A stretch of DNA of 64,000 nt from NCBI GenBank assembly GCA_023853785.1, contig JAJIRX010000708.1, positions 1-64,000 on the forward strand, written 5' to 3'. The notes beneath the pieces were generated by a model. It did not search any database. It was not told the DNA's origin and was given only the letters and a program-made list of their open reading frames with translations. This document shows, piece after piece, positions 56,693 to 64,000 of the stretch. How positions within the stretch are numbered: position 1 is the first letter of the stretch; each line of letters starts with the position of its first letter. Made by a program: the position numbers and the translations under genes. Source of the stretch: Psilocybe azurescens. Lineage: Eukaryota; Basidiomycota; Agaricomycetes; Agaricales; Agrocybaceae.

Positions 56693-57640
56693 GCGGGAAA
56701 GGGTGAAAACTTCGCCGTTGGTAGGTATCAAAAGTGTTTCAGTGAAACGCACATGATCCTATAACACACACCATCAGAAACAGGTGAGCAACGTCAGAGC
56801 ATCCAAATATACCTTCATCCATGCCACAATCCAAAAAGGCGTAGCATACTGTGCCGCCTCTGCGTGTTTCCCACCACTTCTTTCCAAATTTGAGTCCGAG
56901 TCAGAAAGTTCAATAATTTCAGATGAAGGTCCTGCCCGAGGTAGGAGCTCTCTGCGGCGATATGAAGAAAGGGGAAAGGGTGACACAGACTTGGAAGAAC
57001 TTTCAGCAAGATCCTGTCCCTCGTACTGGAAGTTAAGATGTGGAACTCTGGCAGGAGTTGAAGTAGGTGTAGGGTAAAATCGTTGGACAAGATTAGGATA
57101 GAATGTTGAGTCAATAAGAGATTTGCGTGCAGCTTTTTTGAGCAAGGATTTAGTCGGTCGACTAGTTCGCCTTGGTTTTGTGTGAGTAAGTTCTTCTCGA
57201 ATCAGAAGCCAGCGGCTGAGCTCCTCGTTGTCCATCAGAAACTCTTCCGCAAGCCGCTCAGATATGAATTCAAGAGTGTTATTTGGCTTACGCTGCTCGC
57301 GAATTAAGTTTGTGGTGTGATATATAAAGTGTTGACTCACTAGCTGATAATAACGTCCAGCATCAAGATAGTTTGAATCTCCCAGAGAAAGATAGGGTCC
57401 CAATGCATTAGATCGAGTCTTATGTGGTTGTGGAGGAGCAATCAGCGTAAGAATGTCTCGGATTCTGTTATTGGCATGTTGACGAGCCATAGCTTTGGTA
57501 AGTCCTTGAAGACTTTGTTCAGCGTCAGCAAGCTGTCCCCAGCGGAACTCAGCTGTTTGTGGTGGTACATTCCACTGAGATTGGGGTGGTGTGACAGGAT
57601 GCGAACACGACTTTCAGTAGCACGGTGGGCAGGCATGGAA
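56693..57640 (-). pseudogene. 5' part of the host gene split by the second Ty3 element
   Basis: Minus-strand coding. About 57590-57490 reads PVTPPQSQWNVPPQTAEFRW then WGQLADAEQSLQGLTKAMAR. The long open frame to 56774 contains YLSLGDSNYLDAGRYYQLVS, EELSRWLLIREELTHTKPRR, a Lys/Arg-rich segment and an acidic Ser/Asp motif IIELSDSDSNLERSGG. The last piece DHVRFTETLLIPTNGEVF runs in frame into 50582 once the element is removed. IIELSDSDS resembles a SUMO-interacting motif; that is inference. The family is unknown. Confidence 0.55.
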
Positions 57641-58913
57641 AAAGGGAAGAGATAAAACTGTATAACTCGCCTCACCTTCAAATAAAGATTAAGAATGGGC
57701 CTGTGCAATTTTATGGTCTGAGCAATGTTATTTAACAAAAAGAATTACAGATCGGATACAAATGATCTCTTGACTACGTGTCGTTGCTGGCCAACGCACT
57801 TGGAAACCTCTTTGGTAAATTTATTCTCTTCAATTCACGATATTTTGTCCAAAGAACCACAAGTTCTGTATCCGCAATGAGAGTTGGAAAGTCAAGCCGT
57901 GAGGAAATAAAGTGGATGAGGGTAGTATCGCATGTTGAACACTGCAGGATGTATCAAATTAATATGGCATACAAAATATCAGATATAACAAGGTAGACAT
58001 ACTTCTTGGTACCAACGTCCTGCATCTCTCGGGCAGTCAACTCCTATCCAAAGACGTCGGGAGTATTCATGATGGCCTTTTCTATGAGGGAGATGCGGTG
58101 TAGGTCGTGGTGGTGCCATTTTTGTAGTTCTCGCCGGATCTTGATTTTGATGGAGCAGAGAGTATTTGTTGATTGCAGAGCTATGTAAGAGGTACCAGTA
58201 TTGGGAGAAGACATGCCACAACAGTTAAATATGGAGAAAAATATGAGGGAAGACATACAAACTCACTGGCCTATATGTACACATTGACAATGGCCAGCTT
58301 AGCGATAGCTACATTTAGTGGACTTGTATCTGATCTATGCCCGGGCCAATTCACCAAGCTGGTGTGTCGTAGGCCATATACAGAACAATAGTTTAGGCAG
58401 CAACTCAGACTGTTGAGAAAATGACAATAAGAAACGGCCTCAACAGCGCCATTGAGAGTACCGAACTTGGAGAGTGTGGGAACGCTGATTCATGCGGCCT
58501 TAGATTTCCACGGATTTCAGCAGCCAGTCACATGCCACTGTGATGATGCTTCATTACGGTCGGTCGGTTTATCTGTTCAAAACCCATCCATTCCTTGGAA
58601 AGCTGCCTACGACGCAGCAGCTTCATTGACTGGCTTAGCAATGTTGGCATTACCCAGGTCAACACGAATCTTACCAAAGTTGCCAACGAAGTAGATGCTA
58701 ACACCCCGGCCAACATCAACGCCCGAGTCCCTCAGCTCGCAAGGCCGCATCCTTGCAAACGACCTCTGCAGGGTGCTCGACGCATACAAACAACACAGAT
58801 CTCTCCGCTTCAGGCGGCTTGTCAGTGTGTCCAGGTTCGTGGAAGTGGTCATTTGATGTATTGGGGTTGGTAAACTAATTAATCATTACTTACGTGCAAA
58901 CCCCCTGTAGAAC
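57641..58913 (-). other. Further minus-strand exons, probably upstream part of the same host gene
   Basis: Protein-like text at 58256-58010 (CSIKIKIRRELQKWHHHDLH, then EKAIMNTPDVFG and GVDCPRDAGRWYQEV) and at 58852-58607 (LKRRDLCCLYASSTLQRSFA, IYFVGNFGKIRVDLGNANIA). Linking introns are not resolved. The LTR at 58914 starts 60 bp upstream of the last frame and may cut this gene as well. Confidence 0.35.
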
Positions 58914-59461
58914 TGTTACGATCTCAAGTTAGAATCACGCAGTGTGCGTAATCTAACCACCAATCGTTTACAAGAACAAGTTCAAGTTCAGAGTAGAGCA
59001 GGTTAAGCAGGTTGGATTCTCAAGAACTAGCTAAAGAATACAGTAGATGCTCCCTTGTATAAATACTATGAACTGTACAGCTAGTTGAAACGAGATCGAA
59101 TGTTCATCAGCAGATGTATATAAGAATAGAAGAAACAGATCAAGTTGAAACGAGTTTGAATGTTCATCAGCAGATGTATATAAGAATAGAAGAAACAGAT
59201 CAAGTTGAAACGAGTTTGAATGTTCATCAGCAGATGTATATAAGAATAAGAGAAACAGATCAAATGTTCATCAAAAGATGTATCATAAAAGATGGAAGTG
59301 AAAGTAAAGTTCATCAGAGCGTACGATGATGTATCAATGATGTGAAAGATGATGTATCAATGATGTGAAAGATGATGTATCAATGATGTGAAAGATGACA
59401 AAGAAAAGGAAAAGAAAAGAAAAGAAAAGAGAAAAGAAAAAGAAAAAGACTTGTCGTAACA
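58914..59461 (-). repeat. 3' LTR of the chromodomain Ty3 element, with internal tandem repeats
   Basis: 548 bp with inverted ends TGTTACGA and TCGTAACA. Inside are three 60 bp units (about 59083-59262), each with TGTATATAAGAA, three 23 bp units (59325-59393) and an AAAAG-rich tract (59398-59450). The word GATTCTCAAGAACTAGCTAA is shared with the nested solo LTR at 34366. Confidence 0.8.
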
Positions 59462-59480
59462 TTACCCCGTACTACACTCC
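59462..59480 (-). promoter_or_regulatory. Polypurine-like tract of the chromodomain Ty3 element
   Basis: Minus strand reads GTAGTACGGGGTAA directly before the LTR. The tract is short and weak. Confidence 0.35.
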
Positions 59481-59520
59481 TTATGCCTCAGAAGGAGTGA
59501 AGTCCAATACTTCAGTGGGC

Positions 59521-60153
59521 TCAATAGTCTCCGTATGGTTCGCCTGTGGTGTTGGCGATTCCGGCGTCGTCGGTGAAGAGGTCCAGGGCTTCAGGAGTTG
59601 ACAGTGTTTGAGCGTAACAGGGTATGGCAGGTTGTTTGCCTTGCAGACGTGGGTTGGCGGGAGTAGAAGAGGAAGAAGCAGCGGGAGTATTGATGAAAGA
59701 CATGTTGCGTTGTTCTGGTAATTGGAGGTATGGTTTAGAGGTAGAACGACTTGGCCTTTTTAACTACTTTGGCGATCAGTGGAAGGCGTCGATGGAGCTC
59801 TCGTTCGACCAGATTTAGTTTGAGGCGTAGAGATCTGGCTTGGTGATGGGCAGCTTTAGCAGCAGCTGGGCGGTAGTTCTGTTTTGCTGTCTCCTTCCGA
59901 TCAATTGTTTCGTTGTATGCGGTGAGGATTTCTCTTTGCAGCGTCTCAAGCTCTTCCACAGTCTGATCAGCCAGAGGGGTATCAAAGATAGGGGTTTCGA
60001 GTTGGTTTGTTTCGGAGTTCCGGAGTGAAAGAAGAGGCAATACATCGGAGAAGGCGAGGCATCAGGGTGGTAGCGGTGATCAGAGTTTGTGTAATTGGTG
60101 GTATTCTTTAAGAGTCTCATTGTTGTTGTCGAACGCGTCATCTTTTTCCCCAC
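59521..60153 (-). CDS. Extra open frames downstream of pol (coiled-coil)
   Basis: Frame 60040-59735 encodes about 100 residues with TVEELETLQREILTAYNETI and HHQARSLRLKLNLVERELHR, a likely coiled coil. A second frame 59703-59521 starts MSFINTPAASSSSTPANPRL and ends before the LTR. They follow the chromodomain and precede the polypurine tract, a place where Ty3 elements usually have no gene. They could be a C-terminal extension of pol in shifted frames or a separate protein. Function unknown. Confidence 0.4.
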
Positions 60154-61572
60154 GTTGCTTCAGAGATAGGGAATCCCGTCCATTTGATAAGGTATTGATA
60201 TTTTTGCTTTCCTTTCTTGGGTTTTCGTCCTGTCTTTCTGTGATTCAAAATGGTTTCGACTTCCCAGTGTTCTTCTTTATTTTTGATTTCGGGTGGTGGT
60301 CTAGGGAAATTTGGTCCGTATGTTTCTGTCTCGTTATATGGCATGAGTAGAGTGGCGTGGAAGACGTCATGGATCTTCCATATCTTGGGTATTTTGAGTC
60401 TGTAAGTGAGAGGTCCCAAGACTTCTGTGATTGTGAACGGGCCTTCTCGTTTTGGTTTCATCTTCGAATGGTACCTCGTGGAGATGTTGCGGGAGTCTAG
60501 CCAAACTTTCGTTCCTTTCTCAAACGGTTTGAAGGTCGATTTTCGTCGCTCGGCTATCCTTTGTCTTGCAAGTTCATGGGCGGCTAACGCTTCTTCTCGA
60601 TCTCTCAGGAGATGTTTGACTTTTTCTTCCACAGATGGGGCTTTGGTGTTCTCAAATGCGAGTGGAATGGCCAGCGGAGATGAACCTAGGGTGAGTTCGA
60701 ACGGGGTTTTGACCCTTCGGAGTGTTTTCTGTTGTTGTGAGTGAATTCTAATGTTCCAACTGACTTGTTCCAATCAGTTGGGTGTGAAGAACAATAGATG
60801 GATAGATAGGCTTCTATTTCTTGGTTGAATCGCTCGGTGGTTCCGTCTCCTATTGGATGATAAGCTGTCGTTAATTTGGACTTGATCCCTAAGAGTTTCA
60901 TGAGTTCTTGGAAGACCTTTGCGGTGAATAGGGGTCTCGGTCTGAGATAATGCTGTCTGGGAGTCCGAATCGTTTGAAAAGATTGTCAAGTAAGAGTTGA
61001 GCTGCTCCTTCCGCCGTCAAGTGCCTCTCCTGGTTTCCCCTTTCTTCCCGGCAAGGTATTAAAATCACCCCTTAGTAAGCCCATGGTCTACCACGACCAT
61101 GAGTGCATCCACAATCTGTCCTGCGCTGTTTTTAACCGGTGGTAAGTCGGTTAGAAAGTCCATTGAACAGTTTGCAAATGGTCGTGTAGAAGTTGGTCCG
61201 GCAATTGGCATGAAAGATGGGTGAGAGGGATTTCTGTTAATCTTGAATTGTTGACAGATTCCGCAGCCTTTGACATATTGTTTTACCGAAGGATCGTAGC
61301 CCAGGCCACCAGTAATGTGCCTTTACTGCATTGTAAGTTTCTAGTTCTCCGGGGTGTCCTGCCGATGGTAGATCATGAAAAGATTTTACAATTTGTTGGC
61401 GTAGATTTTGGTTCTTCGGTATATATGTTTTATCTTTATAAAAGATAACATTTTTCCCATTGAATTCCTCCGTTTTCCAGTCGTCAAGGTCGGTTCGTAA
61501 GTTCGATGGTCCTTTTTGCAATAGAGCCTTCAAGACTTCTGCAATATCTGTGTCGAATTCTTCCCGAATCAA
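60138..61572 (-). pseudogene. pol: Integrase with C-terminal chromodomain
   Basis: The zinc-binding part is in FHDLPSAGHPGELETYNAVK (about 61400-61290), then WWPGL. The core is in broken frames from 61230: MDFLTDLPPVKNS, then the GLPDSIISDRD Asp and the Glu in GTTERFNQEIEAYL (about 60830). The tail has FKPFEKGTKVWLDSRNI and GPFTITEVLGPLTYRLKIP. The chromodomain is HWEVETILNHRKTGRKPKKG followed by YLIKWTGFPISEATW (60265-60140). Chromodomains of this kind steer integration to particular chromatin marks, typically methylated H3. Frame breaks at about 61240, 60930 and 60700. Confidence 0.8.
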
Positions 61573-62867
61573 TGATTTTTTGTTGTAGTTCGGTGTCGAT
61601 TAGATTGACGAAAAGTTCTTCCGGTAGTAGAGTCACATCTTCATTATCATGGTCTTTGTCTGGTATAAAATCTGGCCTTCTCGATAAAGCATCAGATTGA
61701 ATCATTTTCGTTCCAGGCATATGGATTAGTTTCAGATCGAATTCAGATAGGTATAATGACCATTGAGCTTGCCGTCTGTTCAGGTTTCTTGGGCTTCTAA
61801 AGTAGGTCAGGTTCTTGTGGTCAGAATGGATGATCGTCGTATGTTCAGATCCTTGAATGTAGTGTCTCCATTCCTGTAATGCTCGTACAATTGCCAGGAG
61901 TTCTCGATCGTAGATTTCATAGTTCCTTTCTGTCGCAGAAAAGGTTTTTGAAATGAATGCACATGGGTGTCTTTCACCGTTACCATCGAGTTGAGTCAGA
62001 ACGGCTCCAGATGCATATTTAGAGGCGTCACATTCGATTTGAAATGGTTTGCTCGGGTCTGGCATAGAGAGAACCGGTTCTTCTGTGAATCGTCGTTTTA
62101 GTTCGTCAAACACTCGTTGAGCTGCGTCCGTCCATTCGAATTTCTTGTCCTTCTTTAGGAGATCGTTCAGGGGTTGTGCCACCATAGAGAACTTCCTGAT
62201 GAATTTTCGGTAGAAATTTCAAATCCCAGGAATCCCCTGACTTGCTTTACTGTGGTGGGTGCGGGCCAGTCTCGGATTCCTTTAAGTTTTGATTGGTCCA
62301 TGGAGATTCTTCCTTCTTCAATTATCATTCCCAGATATTCAACTTTTCGTTGTCTGAAGACACATTTTTCCGGTTTGAGGTATAGGTCGTTATCCTTTAG
62401 CCTTTGCAGGACAATCCGTTCGTATCTTGCCAAATCTTCTTGATTTTCAGCAAAGATTAAGATGTCGTCCATGTAGATAATCACGAATCCTCCAGATATT
62501 TCGCCTTCAAACAGCCGAATCCATCATGGATTGAAAAGTGGCTGGGGAATTGCATAATCCGAAGAACATAACTGTGGGTTCAAAGAGACCTTGATTTGTT
62601 TTTGAAGGCAGCTTTCCGTTGATCTTCCTTTCGAATGCGAACATTGTTGTATCCTTGTCTGATGTCCAGTTTGGTAAAGAATTTCGCTCCTTTGAGTTTG
62701 TCCAGTAGATCGGGGATCCGTTGCAAAGGGTAGGCATTCTTTACTGTCCATTCATTTAGATATCGATAGTCTTGACAAGGTCGCAGTTTTCCATCCTTCT
62801 TGGCTACGAAGAAAAAGGGCGAAGCAATGTCTGATTCTGATCTGACGATATATCCTTTGTCTAGCAT
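61484..62867 (-). pseudogene. pol: Reverse transcriptase and RNase H of the chromodomain Ty3 element
   Basis: RT runs from [20 protein letters not shown] through [20 protein letters not shown] and [19 protein letters not shown] (first Asp), then, after a frame change near 62590, FGLCNSPATFQSMMD. After another frame change comes YMDDILIFAENQEDLARYER (YMDD at about 62464-62475). RNase H: Asp in FQIECDASKYASGAVLTQLD, Glu in NYEIYDRELLAIVRALQEW, Asp in IIHSDHKNLTYF and the last Asp in IQSDALSRRPDF. The RNase H frame 62185-61484 is intact. Confidence 0.85.
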
Positions 62868-63075
62868 TTCTTTAAGAAATTTGTCCTGTTCAATTTGTTC
62901 TTCCGGGGTGAGGCTGTAGACCTTGCATGGTTTTGGTTTGAATTCAGGTTTCAGTTCGATTTTGTGGTCCCAGGGTCTTGAGATGGGAAATCGATCTGCT
63001 GCTTTTTGTCAAAAAGTCCGAGATAGTCGTGGAGGTCCGGGGGGAATAAGTTCTTCCAGAGGCTTAGCAGGTGTC

Positions 63076-63610
63076 CTATTTTCGTGTTCCATTGCCAGAG
63101 TTTGTGAAGCCGTAGTTTTTGGCGTTGATCCATGCCTGGTCCAATTCTTTGGAGTCTTTGGCTTCGATAAAATCTATTACCAAAGTGTTGAAGTCTTCAA
63201 GTGGGACGTCCGTGGTGTCTATGATCGGTTCAGTTTCTTCCAGTTCTTCTTCCACAGTAGTGGTGTGGATAGATTTGGAAACTCTCCATTTAACTTTTCC
63301 AGTTTCCCAATCAATGTCGGGGTTTCGTTTCTGAAGCCAAGGTAGTCCTAGAATAATTTTTTGTCGTCCTAATCCAGAGACAAATAGAATTTCCTTGTTC
63401 GTTCTGTTCCCGATAGTGAGATTGAGTTCTACAAAGTAGAGATTGTTCCTTTCTTGTTGAGAGTTCCGTCTACGTTGTACACCGTGAGGCTCCTCTTCAG
63501 GTTTTTTGTTCAAGTCCTAGTTTTCTAGCCGTAGTTTTGGTCGATGAATTTTCCACCAGCTCCAGAGTCAATTAGACCCAAGGTTTCGACGATTTGTGGC
63601 TTTCCGTTTT
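63076..63610 (-). pseudogene. pol: Protease region of the chromodomain Ty3 element
   Basis: The active site LIDSGAGGKFIDQN lies at about 63535-63580. The flap and end are YFVELNLTIGNRTNKEILFV and IILGLPWLQKRNPDIDW. Between them two single-base shifts (near 63530 and 63440-63480) replace the expected text. It is followed by an acidic linker to RT. Confidence 0.75.
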
Positions 63611-63722
63611 TTTATGGCAGAGAAAGAAATCGGTAAATGCATAGATTTATTCTCAAGTGTAGCCATAAATACAGAATAGATGCCTAATCGTGGAGAGACC
63701 GATGTCGATTCGGTTCTCCGTT

Positions 63723-64000
63723 TTAAAAATCCTCAGTGTTGTTATCCTCCTCCTGGTTTCCCATCGCCAAACTTGCCAGTTCCTCCCTTTCCTCCATGTT
63801 CAACTCCCGGATATGGGCATGAAGGTCCTTGGGTGTCCATTTTTTCTTCCGGCAACTCCTTCCGACATGAATGGGTTGTTGTTTTTCTTCTTCTGAGGGC
63901 AATCTACTGCGAGATGTCCTGTTTGTTTGCATCTGAAACAAGCCCCCTTTTCATAAGGCTCTGCTCGTTTCTCGGTGGTCATAACATCGACGTCCATTGC
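63723..64000 (-). CDS. gag: C-terminal Gag with CCHC zinc knuckle, truncated by the window
   Basis: ACFRCKQTGHLAVDCPQKKK at about 63890-63945 is a canonical C-x2-C-x4-H-x4-C knuckle for RNA packaging, followed by an acidic Glu/Leu-rich end (LNMEEREELASLAMGNQEED). The N-terminal capsid part lies beyond 64000. Confidence 0.85.

Larger units (their letters stand above)
58914..64000 (-). mobile_element. Chromodomain Ty3 retrotransposon, 3' part, runs off the window
   Basis: On the minus strand: Gag zinc knuckle (63.9 kb), protease, RT, RNase H, integrase with a C-terminal chromodomain (60.1-60.3 kb), an extra coiled-coil open frame, polypurine tract and 3' LTR (58914-59461). The 5' LTR and most of gag lie beyond 64000. 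Several frame changes break pol. The chromodomain places it among the chromoviruses of the Ty3 clade. Confidence 0.85.

Overview
This window is nuclear DNA of a filamentous fungus, most probably a mushroom-forming basidiomycete (Agaricomycetes). The evidence is short GT-AG introns, a CBM1-linked GH5 mannanase, a DUF6532-like gene, cysteine-cluster (CxC5/CxC6-type) genes that accompany KDZ transposons, and Ty3-type retrotransposons of basidiomycete style. There are no bacterial operons, rRNA genes or CRISPR arrays. About two thirds of the window is mobile DNA, much of it nested. Exon coordinates are approximate because nothing could be aligned or run.

Layout: 1-2181, an unrecognised minus-strand host gene cut by an insertion. 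2182-19360, a giant (17.2 kb) young Ty3-type LTR retrotransposon with 1.9 kb LTRs. Its gag-pol lies on the minus strand (10.5-17.3 kb). A 6.5 kb module on the opposite strand (4.1-10.2 kb) carries three spliced, protein-like genes that are not retroviral. 19361-22660 holds the other side of the cut host gene and several tandem repeats. 22664-25843 is a DUF6532-like gene; 27629-28186 a possible membrane protein; 29524-31463 an intact-looking CBM1-GH5 endo-mannanase. 32495-35614 is a solo LTR of the giant element, itself split by a second solo LTR with a perfect 5 bp target duplication. 35.6-47.4 kb is an AT-rich transposon graveyard: two CxC6 relics, a Tc1 relic, a nested TIR element with 9 bp target duplications, and a family of TIR elements with GGAAT/TTCCA arrays, one of which carries a 1.1 kb GC-rich satellite and a tRNA-like Pol III promoter. 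47444-49606 is an HMG-box-like gene; 49902-50148 a small spliced Cys-rich gene. 50583-56692 is a complete 6.1 kb Ty3 element with 172-174 bp LTRs that split a host exon. 58914-64000 is the 3' part of a chromodomain-bearing Ty3 element.

The most notable object is the giant element. It pairs gag-pol with an antisense module whose first gene combines a Zn2Cys6-like cysteine cluster, a coiled coil and an acidic, NLS-like tail, which is the layout of a DNA-binding regulator. The same element is saturated with the octamer GCGATCGC (at least 22 copies by eye; about 0.3 expected by chance), which I did not find elsewhere in the window. An older solo LTR of the family shows these motifs decaying by CpG to TpG/CpA changes, as expected of methylated repeats.

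Caution: the two LTRs of the giant element differ mostly by one-base losses in homopolymers in the left copy. Many apparent frameshifts in the window may therefore be consensus errors rather than true mutations.
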